From the NCBI RefSeq assembly GCF_900113335.1, contig NZ_FOOX01000021.1:1-64000 (forward strand): 64,000 bases of DNA. The letters are read 5' to 3'. A model generated the notes under the pieces. That model saw only the letters and a program-made list of their open reading frames with translations, was not told the origin of the DNA and did not search any database. Of this stretch, positions 1 through 8,044 are shown piece by piece. A program made the translations under genes and the position numbers. The first letter of the stretch is position 1, and every line of letters starts with the position of its first letter. This DNA is from Desulfotruncus arcticus DSM 17038. GTDB lineage: Bacteria > Bacillota > Desulfotomaculia > Desulfotomaculales > Desulfallaceae.

Positions 1-348
1 ACATTATTAAGCGGGTCGGACTGGAGGGCTTGGATGAGTGTCTAAAGCACGGTGCCCCGGACGCTCAAAGCTGCGGTAGTTTTAAGTTAAAACAAGATAG
101 TAACAACTAGATCGCACTCCGTTGGTGGTAAGGGTTAACAACCATTTTAAACTATCGGCATCCAATAGCAAAATTAACTTTTAAGGGAAAAAGTCTTTAT
201 TATTTTCTGTAGCACTGATTATGGGATATATGACTTATAGACCATAACTTCCTTGCTGACCAATCGACCTTCAACTAATAAAATGGTGGCAGGGAGGGGT
301 TTTATATGCGTGCTATATGGAAAGGTTAAATCTCATTTATCTATACTC

Positions 349-390
349 ATGCCGAGAGAGCCCTTTTAAAACAATGCTCTCTCGGCATTT
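349..390 (+). terminator. Strong intrinsic terminator or hairpin
   Basis: A perfect 13-bp stem pairs 349-361 (ATGCCGAGAGAGC) with 376-388 (GCTCTCTCGGCAT) around a 14-nt loop, followed by a short TTT. The U-tract is weak. It could terminate a transcript entering from the left edge. Confidence 0.6.
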
Positions 391-540
391 ATATATAAAC
401 AACGTATATTTTAGGGTATAAATTTTCTGGTTAAAACTGGGATAATATTTACAGTTGATTAACCCAACTACCGTAGTATCTTTATTTCCAACCAAGTTGT
501 TTTCAACTATCGCCACCCGTTAGTAAAACAAGAAATTATG

Positions 541-578
541 AAGAACCCTTCTGATTTCATTTCAAGAGGGGTTCTTTT
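541..578. terminator. Bidirectional hairpin terminator downstream of the beta-helix gene
   Basis: A 12-bp stem pairs 541-552 (AAGAACCCTTCT) with 565-576 (AGAGGGGTTCTT), with one G-U pair and a 12-nt loop. TTTT follows on the plus strand. It lies about 110 bp past the stop of the minus-strand surface-protein gene and could end that transcript. Confidence 0.6.
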
Positions 579-686
579 CATAAGAAATTTATAGGAATGT
601 AATTAAGCTTTTTTGTACATTTTTACCGAACTATAAAATTCCATTACGTGCGCTTACATCTATAGTCTGGGTTTTTCTGGGCGATT

Positions 687-3600
687 CTACTTAGGCTTGA
701 GTACTATTAGGGTGTATTTTTTTTCAGTACCGCTTTGAGCGGTTACCGTAACAGTAACTTTAACCCTTCTGGAATTCCCTCTGAAAGAAACAGTCTCGGA
801 CGCAGTCCCACTTTGTACAGCCTTTTTGTCAACCTCTACCGTAGCATTGGCGTCAGCCGTGGTTGGGGTCACGGTAAACCCGCTAGCATCATTTCCCACA
901 ATAACCGTATACTCAGTGGTTTCTGACGCAAAGACTGGATCCAATGTGCCTGTGCTTAAAGTTAATCCGCTCAGGTTGGCGTTATCGCTTAAGTTTCCAA
1001 TGGTAATGAGAATATCCATAAGCTTTCTCTTCTCAGGAGGATGCAGGGAATCCCTTAACGCTTCAATATTAGCCCAATTCAATCCGTAGCTGGCCGCGGT
1101 CTCAGAAGCGATTCCCAAATCACCTTCGAGAATTGCCTCAAGATCTGCTTTAGGTATATTACCAAAGGGGTCAAAGGAAAACTTAGAAATATCCAATGTA
1201 AACGTAACGACTTTAGAAACAGTAATGCCTTTTGCCGCAAGAGTGTTCCTCATGTCCGGATCAAAACTACCTTCAACCGTTTTTAAAAAATTGGCCAACT
1301 TCGTTATATCGCCACTTTGAAAATCTTTAATTTTTTCTTCAGTGTCCAGTTGACTCATTACGCTGCTATAAGCGCTTTTCACCTGGGCATTGGTCAGACC
1401 TAAATTGTTGAGCATGCTTTTTTGAGCGGGGCTAAGGATATCCGGTATTGTGTCGCTTTCGATGATCCTCTGGCCAATCTCCAGAGCGTCTTTTACCTGC
1501 TGAGCGCTCAATTTCTGAAATTTGCTGATAAGATCAGTAATTCCTGCCTCATAGGCCCCCATGTCCACCCTGTCTGCGATGATGCGCGGGTTGCCATCCA
1601 AATCAGTAGTTACGCCCTGGGCTACTCCGCCAGCTTCAAAGGGGACATTAGTGCCAGCATTAATACAAGGCGAATCTCTCTCTAACCTTAAATCACCGGA
1701 GTCGTCATTGCCCGGATTGCGTATAAACTTCGGGTCAGTGTTAATATTGCCTTCACCTACCCAGCCGCCCTGGATGTTGCTGTAAGTTATAGTGGGGCGG
1801 CCGCCGGCTTGGTTGTTGATTTGGGCGCCGCTATTAGCCCATAAGATGCAGTTGGTCAGCATTGGGCTGCTGAAAGAGTTGTTCATCCCGCCGCCGTAGC
1901 CACTGACACTAGCACTGTTCCCGCTGAAGGTGACGTTGGTAAGCGTTGGGCTGCTGCCGCTAAAGTTGGACATCCCGCCGCCGAAGTTACTGGTGTTGTT
2001 GCTGAAGGTGACGTTGGTCAGTTTTGGGCTGCCCCTGTAATAGTTGGTCATCCCGCCGCCGGTACTGGCATTGTTCCCACTGAAGGTAACGTTGGTCAGC
2101 GTTGAGCTGTTCTTTTCGTTGTACATCCCGCCGCCGAGTCCTCTGGTGGCACTGTTCCCGCTGAAGGTGACGTTGGTCAGCGCCGGGCTGCTGGAAGAGT
2201 TGTACATCCCGCCGCCGGAGCCACCGGAGTTATTGCTGAAAGTAACGTTGGTCAGCGTTGGGTTGCTGCTGTTAACATTATACATCCCGCCGCCGGAGCC
2301 GCCGGAGTTATTGCTGAAAGTAACGTTGGTCAGCGTTGGGTTGCTGCTGTTAACATTGTACATCCCGCCGCCGTACCAACTGGCACTATTCCCGCTGAAG
2401 GTAACGTTGGTCAGCGTTGGGCTGTTCTTTTCGTTGTACATCCCGCCGCCTGATAAAAGGGCCCCGTCACCAGTAGAACTACCATAAGCATTGCCTCCGT
2501 TAACAGTGAGCCCATCCAGCACGGCGGTTTGGTACAGAGCTAAACCATCAGGATGATAAAATACGTGATAACAGTTGTCGATGGCATCACCCTCTACACC
2601 AATATCACCGCTTATAATGGTCGGGTGCGCAGTCCAGTCGCGCCCGGATCTCGTGCTCTCCGTCCCGGCAAAGCCACCGTAGATACCTACCCCGTTCTTC
2701 ATTTCGAAGTGCTTGCCACGCTCACCAATACTCAGTCCATAGTCGCTGGTCGGTTTATATGTCCCCTCAACCACCCAAATCTCGTCACCGGGCTGCGCAA
2801 CATCCAACGCTGCCTGCAGGGTGGTGAAGGCGTTACCCCAGGAGGATCCAGTGTTGTCGCCGGTGGCGTTGCAATTCACATAGATTACTGATGGAATTTG
2901 CGCTGGGGTGGTTACTTTAACACTGGGACCGGTGGTGCTCCAGTTGCCCGCAGCATCACCTGCTTCCACCTTGAAGGTGTACTGGGTTCCTGCAGTGAGG
3001 CCGGTTACATTGTATGGTGTGGGTGTGCCGTCAACAGTATCCAAGTTAACAGTATCTAATATGTTGCTGTTCTTATAGATTTTATAGCTTGTTACACCCA
3101 CGTCATCCGTGGCTGCAGTCCAGGTCAAGGTCAGCCCGTTCTGGGTTACGTTGCTATAAGTCACGCTGCTGACGGACGGCCAAGTGGGCGAACTGGTCGG
3201 GAAAGACCCTGAAAACTCATATGCCCCCATATCCACGTTAACATACACGATGCGCGGGTTACCGTCCAGGTCGGTGCTTACAGTTACATCGTTGTTGCTG
3301 CCTGTGTTAATGCAAGGCGAGCTGGCCTGCAGCCTCAAATTGCCGGGCCCCACAAACAGGGGGTCGGCATCGATGTTGCCGTTCCCGGGATAGCCGCCCT
3401 GAATGTCGCTATAAGTAACAGTGGGGTTGCTGTTTTCATCATCGTAGATTTGGGCGCCGCTATTACCCCAAAGGATGCAGTTGGTCAGCGTTGGGCTGCT
3501 GGAAGAGTTGAACATCCCGTCACCTTTACCCCAACCGGTATTATTCCCACTGAAGGTGACGTTGGTCAGCTTTGGGCTACTGCTGTCACCGTTATACATC

Positions 3601-4463
3601 CCGCCGCCGTGGCCATTGGTGGCACTGTTCCCGCTAAAGGTGACGTTGGTTAACTTTGGGCTGCTGTAAGAATTGTTGTACATCCCGCCGCCTTTGCCGC
3701 CGCCGATGCCACTGTCGCCGTAATTGGCATTGTTCCCGCTGAAGGTGACGTTGGTTAGCGTTGGGTTGCTGCACCAATCGTTGTACATCCCGCCGCCGTA
3801 ATTGGCATTGTTCCCGTTGAAAGTGACGTTGGTCAGTGTTGGGCTGCTGTAATACTTGTTGTACATCCCGCCGCCGACATTGGCACAGTTCCCGCTGAAG
3901 GTGATGTTGGTTAGCGTTGGGCTGCTGTTAGAATCGTTGTACATCCCGCCGCCGTAACTGTCACTGTTCCCGATAGCATTGCCTCCAGTAACAGTGAACC
4001 CATCCAGCAGGGCGGTCTGGTACAGAGCTAAACCATCAGGATGATAAAATACGTGATAAACGTTATCACTGACATCATCCTCTACACCAATATCACCACT
4101 TAGAATGGTCGGGTGCGCAGTCCAGTCGCGCCCGGATCTCGTGCTCTCCGTCCCTGCAAAGCCACCGTATATACCCACCTCGTTCTTCATTTCGAAGTGC
4201 TTGCCACGCTCACCAACACCCAAGCCATAGTCGCTGGTCGGCTTATATGTCCCCGCAGCCACCCAAATCTCGTCACCGGTCTGCGCAACATCCAACGCTG
4301 CCTGCAGGGTGGTGAAAGCGTTACCCCAGGAGGATCCGGTGTTGTCGCCGGTGGCGTTGCAATTCACATAGATTATCCGCCCTTCGCTGGCGGCCACAGT
4401 ACTGGCAGAGCAAGCAAAAAGAGCAAATACCACCACAAATATCATAAATAATTGTTTTCTCAT
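687..4463 (-). CDS. Secreted parallel beta-helix repeat protein with Fn3 and cadherin-like domains
   Basis: A 1258-residue exported protein. Residues 1-25 form a signal peptide (hydrophobic core, then AxA-like STVAAS). Two homologous modules follow, at roughly 28-420 and 530-930. Each starts with a DUF1565-like segment (IYVNCNATGDNTGSSWGNAF), continues as a ladder of about 20-28-residue repeats (GGGMYN...PTLTNVTFSGN) typical of right-handed beta-helices, and closes with a choice-of-anchor-Q-like block (SPCIN-G..., TDLDGNPRI, VDMGAYE). A fibronectin type III domain at about 430-525 separates them. A helical stretch at about 950-1150 and a cadherin-like beta-sandwich (about 1165-1258) end the protein. 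The ribosome site TAAGGAGA supports the start. No LPXTG motif or S-layer domain is seen, so it is either released or held by the C-terminal domain. Cell-surface or matrix adhesion or polysaccharide binding is inferred from architecture only. Confidence 0.85.
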   Translation of the reverse strand: MRKQLFMIFVVVFALFACSASTVAASEGRIIYVNCNATGDNTGSSWGNAFTTLQAALDVAQTGDEIWVAAGTYKPTSDYGLGVGERGKHFEMKNEVGIYGGFAGTESTRSGRDWTAHPTILSGDIGVEDDVSDNVYHVFYHPDGLALYQTALLDGFTVTGGNAIGNSDSYGGGMYNDSNSSPTLTNITFSGNCANVGGGMYNKYYSSPTLTNVTFNGNNANYGGGMYNDWCSNPTLTNVTFSGNNANYGDSGIGGGKGGGMYNNSYSSPKLTNVTFSGNSATNGHGGGMYNGDSSSPKLTNVTFSGNNTGWGKGDGMFNSSSSPTLTNCILWGNSGAQIYDDENSNPTVTYSDIQGGYPGNGNIDADPLFVGPGNLRLQASSPCINTGSNNDVTVSTDLDGNPRIVYVNVDMGAYEFSGSFPTSSPTWPSVSSVTYSNVTQNGLTLTWTAATDDVGVTSYKIYKNSNILDTVNLDTVDGTPTPYNVTGLTAGTQYTFKVEAGDAAGNWSTTGPSVKVTTPAQIPSVIYVNCNATGDNTGSSWGNAFTTLQAALDVAQPGDEIWVVEGTYKPTSDYGLSIGERGKHFEMKNGVGIYGGFAGTESTRSGRDWTAHPTIISGDIGVEGDAIDNCYHVFYHPDGLALYQTAVLDGLTVNGGNAYGSSTGDGALLSGGGMYNEKNSPTLTNVTFSGNSASWYGGGMYNVNSSNPTLTNVTFSNNSGGSGGGMYNVNSSNPTLTNVTFSNNSGGSGGGMYNSSSSPALTNVTFSGNSATRGLGGGMYNEKNSSTLTNVTFSGNNASTGGGMTNYYRGSPKLTNVTFSNNTSNFGGGMSNFSGSSPTLTNVTFSGNSASVSGYGGGMNNSFSSPMLTNCILWANSGAQINNQAGGRPTITYSNIQGGWVGEGNINTDPKFIRNPGNDDSGDLRLERDSPCINAGTNVPFEAGGVAQGVTTDLDGNPRIIADRVDMGAYEAGITDLISKFQKLSAQQVKDALEIGQRIIESDTIPDILSPAQKSMLNNLGLTNAQVKSAYSSVMSQLDTEEKIKDFQSGDITKLANFLKTVEGSFDPDMRNTLAAKGITVSKVVTFTLDISKFSFDPFGNIPKADLEAILEGDLGIASETAASYGLNWANIEALRDSLHPPEKRKLMDILITIGNLSDNANLSGLTLSTGTLDPVFASETTEYTVIVGNDASGFTVTPTTADANATVEVDKKAVQSGTASETVSFRGNSRRVKVTVTVTAQSGTEKKYTLIVLKPK
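2205..2370 (-). repeat. Near-exact tandem 78-bp unit inside the beta-helix gene
   Basis: Two successive 78-bp units encode the same 26 residues (GGGMYNVNSSNPTLTNVTFS followed by NNSGGS) and differ by very few bases. This is a recent in-frame expansion of the beta-helix ladder. A looser form of the unit recurs across 1860-2450 and 3480-3960. Confidence 0.8.
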
Positions 4464-4639
4464 AATTAACTCTCCTTAAAGGAATATTCACCTTTAGATT
4501 CAATGGTCAGTAGTGGCAATATGTAGTATGTGTTCGACAGTATATTCAGAAAACTACTCCTATTTCATACACCTCCCATTTTGTCTATATTCGTTTTTAT
4601 CATGCTAATAATGTTGGACGCCAGTCTGTACATAGAGCC

Positions 4640-4722
4640 CTATTACTGCCATTTCATATCCTTATGTCATGGGCAGTTACCTACATAAGCCTGCAGGATC
4701 ACCGCCCGAATAGGCGCAGGCA
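4640..4722 (-). ncRNA. Candidate structured RNA element (hairpin plus H-type pseudoknot) upstream of the surface-protein gene
   Basis: Three helices can be drawn. A stem pairs 4689-4694 (GCCTGC) with 4716-4721 (GCAGGC), with a nested CGCC/GGCG hairpin. Next to it, CTGCC (4646-4650) pairs with GGCAG (4672-4676), while CTTATGT (4661-4667) pairs with ACATAAG (4683-4689). The last two helices cross, as in an H-type pseudoknot; one base is shared with the first stem. The element is about 180 bp upstream of the 1258-residue gene and on its strand if read minus. It matches no riboswitch I recognise. A DNA palindrome or dispersed repeat is the alternative. Confidence 0.35.
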
Positions 4723-5265
4723 AGGTCAGAGCGTTTATGGATTAGATTCTCATCTTTCTTTTTTAGCAATTTAAGGTTAGCAGCTTATGAAAAAACATGT
4801 ATATACTTTTTGTCTTAAATTGGCAAAATAGTGTCTATTTCTTACAAAATCTTGTCTGGATTCGCACTAAATCAATTGATTACTATGCTAAAATAATAAT
4901 AAGGAAAGTGCCTGGAAGCTTCATGAGAGTGGGGGACAAGGACTGTGGGGAAAAAATTGCAGTATCAATTTCAGTGTTCGACTTACTAGCAGCAGCTCTT
5001 ATTTTGTCCAACGCTAATAACGTTAAAAAGGATCCGCCTAAAACCGGCGGCACTAGAATGCCCGGTAGCGGACGTACCCTTGGATAAGGTCGATGCGCAA
5101 TCCGCCAGAGACGCTTACGACAAAGCCACTTCCCTGGCAATCAGAACACCCGAAGCAGACGATATAAAATCCTTATTTCAGTGTTGAAATTCAGCCCTTC
5201 AGCCCTTCAGAGCTTTCCACTATCACCCGTTTGGCCCTGGGTGTTATTTTTAACATCCCGGGCAA
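4723..5265. other. Apparently decayed intergenic region
   Basis: Short ORFs exist on both strands (for example 4923-5087 plus) but none has recognisable motifs. A reading in another frame near 5070-5185 (alanine/aspartate-rich, ending before a TGA-like run) suggests debris of a lost gene. Nothing here is supported well enough to call as a gene. Confidence 0.4.
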
Positions 5266-5624
5266 CAAACTGTTTTTTTAGTTTCGTTATTATTGAGTTC
5301 AGTCTATACAGATGTATGTTGGTGCTGGATTCCAAATAGGTTGGTTCTCGCGGCGATTTTTCTTGGTTTTCTGATTAACACGTTAGGGCCAGAGGGTATA
5401 GCTTTTTCAATCATTGGATTAGTTTTAGGATTCGGTGTGTGTTATGTTTTTGCTGTATTTATTCGGTGCGATAGGTGGAGGTGACGTAAAGCTGGCCGCT
5501 GCTGTAGGGGCGTTGGCCGGCCCGTGGTTTACAATCGGCATGCTGGGGCTGGAGCATACTTTTCAGTTCCGGTGCAGGCATAGTATTTATGATCTACAAA
5601 GGTAGTCTTTTTATTGGTGCCTGA
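5266..5624 (+). pseudogene. Prepilin peptidase (A24/CpaA-TadV-like) pseudogene
   Basis: Three frames together spell a small type IV prepilin peptidase. The first encodes a hydrophobic segment ending TDVCWCWIPN, then NRLVLAAIFLGF and a membrane helix. After a frameshift near 5465 comes GAIGGGDVKLAAAVGALAGP, which contains the GxGD-type catalytic aspartate motif of A24 aspartyl proteases. A second shift near 5565 gives the final helix (SGAGIVFMIYKG) and a TGA at 5622. At least two frameshifts and no clear start mean it is inactive. No pilus genes lie nearby, so it is probably the last trace of a lost pilus or Tad locus. Confidence 0.75.
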
Positions 5625-5741
5625 GTCAAAATTATTTAGGTTTACAAGAAAAATGTTGACTTTTACTGCCATCATTGGTAGTGTTTACTTAATAATAATT
5701 ATTTAGTCGAATTATGTATTTTTACACGGGGGAGGAAAAGC

Positions 5742-5999
5742 ATGTTAAAGTCAACAGGTATTGTTAGGAAAGTGGACGAGCTTGGCCGGGTGGTTATTCC
5801 CATCGAATTGCGCCGCACCATGGGCATTGATGAAAAAGATGCCTTGGAAATTTACGTCGACAACGAAAAGATTATTCTCAAAAAATATGAGCCTGCCTGC
5901 GTGTTTTGCGGTAACGCTGATGACGTGCAGTATTATCGGGGTAAACTGGTTTGTCGGGCTTGTACCAAAGCCATGTTCGAAAACGCTAAAGCCATTTAA
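5742..5999 (+). CDS. AbrB/SpoVT-family transition-state regulator with zinc-ribbon tail
   Basis: An 85-residue DNA-binding protein. Residues 1-50 are a SpoVT/AbrB swapped-hairpin domain (STGIVRKVDELGRVVIPIEL, then EIYVDNEKIILKKYEP). The tail carries two CxxC pairs (CVFCG and CRAC) that look like a zinc ribbon, a common arrangement in clostridial AbrB homologues. The ribosome site GGGGGAGG is 8-9 nt before the ATG. The gene stands alone, followed by an intrinsic terminator. It probably acts as a global regulator of growth-phase or sporulation genes; its targets cannot be read from the sequence. Confidence 0.9.
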   Translation: MLKSTGIVRKVDELGRVVIPIELRRTMGIDEKDALEIYVDNEKIILKKYEPACVFCGNADDVQYYRGKLVCRACTKAMFENAKAI

Positions 6000-6118
6000 T
6001 ATAAGATCAATTTATTTTTGGTCATATATTCGGATGCGTTCATTTTAAATATAGTGTCCGTGAACCTTTTTTGGCATTTAATGTTAATCATCAAAATGCA
6101 GATAGTTAGACACTACAT

Positions 6119-6150
6119 CTCCGTAAATATACGGAGTTTTTCTTTTTTTT
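6119..6150 (+). terminator. Intrinsic terminator of the AbrB-like gene
   Basis: A 7-bp stem pairs CTCCGTA (6119-6125) with TACGGAG (6130-6136) around an AATA tetraloop, followed by TTTTTCTTTTTTTT. Confidence 0.85.
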
Positions 6151-6470
6151 GGGGGTGATGTCAATGGTATTGTAAGCTACATTCATATGTTGCAATAAGT
6201 AAACTTCAAAGATGGAAGACCATTAAAAAAGTCGCATCACCAGGAGGTAAAGGGTAAACGGCTTAACAACTTGATGAAAGTATGTTAATTATATGTAGCA
6301 GCAATGCATTAGAATGGTTGAGGTGATGGATGTGTTGGGCAAATAGGGCAAATATATGTTCCCCTTTACTTTTTTTACTCGACATGTTATTTTTACGAAT
6401 AAGGTAAAGTTAAAGGAGCTGATTTATCCGATTCATTGTAACAATTGAATGAATTGGAAGGGGATATTTA

Positions 6471-6548
6471 AAACAACATTTTTAAACTAAAATAAACCAT
6501 ATGTATTACCATTTGATTTTCCAATGGTTTATTTGTGATGTGTTGTTT
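6471..6548. repeat. Nested inverted repeat (extended hairpin)
   Basis: An outer arm AAACAACA (6471-6478) pairs with TGTTGTTT (6541-6548). An inner arm AATAAACCAT (6491-6500) pairs with ATGGTTTATT (6524-6533). It is followed closely by a second terminator, so it may be the relic of a small excised element or part of a double terminator. Confidence 0.5.
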
Positions 6549-6574
6549 TAAGTATTCTGAGTCTTTTTGTTTTT

Positions 6575-6600
6575 GACGCCTCAGAATTCTGAGGCGTTTT
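6575..6600 (+). terminator. Intrinsic terminator (perfect palindrome)
   Basis: The palindrome ACGCCTCAGAATTCTGAGGC continues to GT at 6576-6597 and is followed by TTTT. It forms a GC-rich stem with an AATT loop. No intact gene lies just upstream, so the transcript it ends is unclear. Confidence 0.7.
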
Positions 6601-6729
6601 ATGTTCTCAAAAGTTTTCCATTTCTTTGAGTTTAAACTTTTGAGAATACTGGCGGTATAAGCATGGCTTATTCTGTACGAACTAACTTTACCTTAAAGAT
6701 ACTGATTTTTTTCAAGGAGAATATATATT

Positions 6730-7587
6730 ATGAGAATTATTAATGGCAATAAAATTGATTTGCAAGCACTAAAGAATTCCATTGCCAAACCGGAGATTTT
6801 CAAGAAAAGCACAGATAAATTTTGGGATGACGAATATATATCTGGGCAAATGCTAAAGTTCCATTTAAATCCTGAAGTGGAGGCTGCTAGTAAAACTAGA
6901 GAAACGATTAAAGCTGAAACCAGCTTTATAATTAAATGGAGCAATATGGATGTAGATAAAACAGTGCTTGACCTGGGATGCGGTCCTGGTCTATATGTTA
7001 AGGAATTTGCAAAAACAGGAGCAAAGGTTACAGGCATAGACCTTTCTGACAGGTCGATAAATTATGCGAATGAGAATATTAAACCATGGTATAAAAATAT
7101 AATATTTTCTAAAATGAATTATCTTGATATCAATTTTAAAGAATCCTATGATATTGCAACACTAATATTTTATGATTTTTGTGCTCTGAACACTAATGAA
7201 CAGAAAAGACTACTTTCAAAAATTTACGAGGCACTCAAAGATAATGGAATTTTTATTTTTGATGTAGTTTCTGAAAACAGGGAAACTTCAGTAACAACCA
7301 GTATTTCAGTATGTGAAGGAGGCTTCTGGAGCCCTGATTCATATATCGAAATTATTAACACATTCATGTATGGGGAGCCCAGAACCGAAGGAATACAATA
7401 CACCATTATAGATGAAGACGGTGCTACAAGGGTTATAAGATTCTATCACAGGCTATTTGGGTTAGAGGAAATCACAAAATTACTTAACGACAATAATTTT
7501 AAGGTTGAAAAGGTTTATACGGATTTAAAAGGCGAGGCTCTAAGCGAGGGTTCTGAAACATACGGAATTTTTGCAAGAAAAGCATAA
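6730..7587 (+). CDS. Class I SAM-dependent methyltransferase
   Basis: A 285-residue cytosolic protein with a Rossmann-type methyltransferase core at about residues 75-200. Motif I is VLDLGCGPGLYVKEFA, followed by the acidic post-I residue in VTGIDLSDRSI. The region VVSENRE ends the core, and residues 200-285 form a C-terminal beta-rich part. The ribosome site CAAGGAGA lies 9 nt before the ATG. The substrate cannot be deduced; members of this family modify small molecules as well as macromolecules. The gene is monocistronic, with terminators before and after it. Its AT-rich codon use differs from the GC-richer catabolic genes downstream, which may hint at transfer. Confidence 0.85.
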   Translation: MRIINGNKIDLQALKNSIAKPEIFKKSTDKFWDDEYISGQMLKFHLNPEVEAASKTRETIKAETSFIIKWSNMDVDKTVLDLGCGPGLYVKEFAKTGAKVTGIDLSDRSINYANENIKPWYKNIIFSKMNYLDINFKESYDIATLIFYDFCALNTNEQKRLLSKIYEALKDNGIFIFDVVSENRETSVTTSISVCEGGFWSPDSYIEIINTFMYGEPRTEGIQYTIIDEDGATRVIRFYHRLFGLEEITKLLNDNNFKVEKVYTDLKGEALSEGSETYGIFARKA

Positions 7588-7605
7588 TCGGAATGTGCAA
7601 AAATG

Positions 7606-7640
7606 GCCGTTGTAGCTATTATCGCTATAACGGCTTTTTT
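7606..7640 (+). terminator. Intrinsic terminator of the methyltransferase gene
   Basis: GCCGTTGTAGC (7606-7616) pairs with GCTATAACGGC (7624-7634) with one mismatch around TATTATC, followed by TTTTTT. Confidence 0.9.
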
Positions 7641-7806
7641 AATAATTTTCAGGGAAGAATAGCGTATTTTGTGACGACCGGATCTGTGTCTGGTGTTTAA
7701 AACGATCTGCCGGCACCTGTTATTGCGCGTGGCGAAGGTTCCGACAGATATGAATATATTTCCGCAGCAGTACAAAAAAATTATGGTTTTGGTTTCCCTC
7801 TATATA

Positions 7807-7829
7807 AAGCATCATTGTATGCTTTTTTT
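7807..7829 (+). terminator. Short intrinsic terminator
   Basis: AAGCAT (7807-7812) pairs with ATGCTT (7819-7824), followed by T-rich sequence. It insulates the following operon from upstream transcription. Confidence 0.65.
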
Positions 7830-7939
7830 CTTTCAATGATTCCTTGGGCAGGTTTCCTCCTTTTTACACGGTTATCCTTTTTTTTAATTTTTTTTAAATT
7901 CCATGAAGGAAATAAAAAGTTAATGCAGAATCTTTAAAT

Positions 7940-7962
7940 AATATGAAATAAGATTTCATATT
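7940..7962. promoter_or_regulatory. Palindromic operator, probable IclR-family (KdgR-like) site 1
   Basis: A perfect inverted repeat: AATATGAAAT (7940-7949), AAG spacer, ATTTCATATT (7953-7962). The core TATGAAAT-N3-ATTTCATA recurs at 21327-21345. TGAAA-N-TTTCA palindromes are typical of IclR-family KdgR operators. An IclR regulator is encoded at 26517-27293. The site is 83 bp upstream of the hydroxyacid dehydrogenase start. Confidence 0.7.
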
Positions 7963-8044
7963 ATGGAATGTGTGGCTGAGTGCAAACGATCCGGATTAAA
8001 TTTAATACACTTAAAGTAATTCAGTTGTAAAGGTGGAGTAGTAG

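Larger units (their letters stand above)
1..686. other. Non-coding 5' end of the window
   Basis: No credible gene is visible. The stretch holds two strong hairpins (annotated separately) and an imperfect 23-nt direct repeat at 151-173 and 506-528 (18 of 23 identical, both starting ACTATCG). A seven-codon ORF at 309-332 has a GGGAGGGG-like ribosome site but leads nowhere. The segment may be the remains of an intergenic or decayed region ahead of a gene outside the window. Confidence 0.5.
6000..6729. other. Gene-free stretch with several hairpins
   Basis: The 730 bp between the AbrB-like gene and the methyltransferase contain no credible gene. They hold the terminator at 6119-6150, a long AT-rich nested inverted repeat at 6471-6548 and a palindromic terminator at 6575-6600. 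A purine-rich AGGAGGTAAAGG at about 6242 resembles a ribosome site but precedes no ORF. Confidence 0.5.
7588..8044. other. Intergenic region with two terminators and an operator
   Basis: Apart from the two terminators and the palindromic operator annotated separately, 7641-7800 can be read as broken peptide fragments on both strands without recognisable domains. No intact gene is supported. Confidence 0.5.

Noticed and set aside
309..332. Seven-codon ORF with a good ribosome site before a hairpin, like an attenuator leader peptide
   Set aside because: It contains only one tryptophan codon and no plus-strand structural gene follows the hairpin.
2044..2487. Proline-rich ORF on the plus strand opposite the beta-helix gene
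   Set aside because: It is the antisense shadow of the repeat-coding frame and has no ribosome site or domain.
1860..3970. Regular repeats resembling a CRISPR-like array
   Set aside because: The repeats are in-frame parts of the beta-helix protein (GGGMYN...PTLTNVTFSGN) with variable coding spacers and no cas genes.
4883..5140. Minus-strand ORF of 85 codons
   Set aside because: No ribosome site, no motif, overlaps decayed sequence; kept only as part of the unassigned region.
7641..7800. Peptide-like readings between the methyltransferase and the hydroxyacid dehydrogenase
   Set aside because: No frame is open for long and no domain is recognisable; probably decayed or non-coding.
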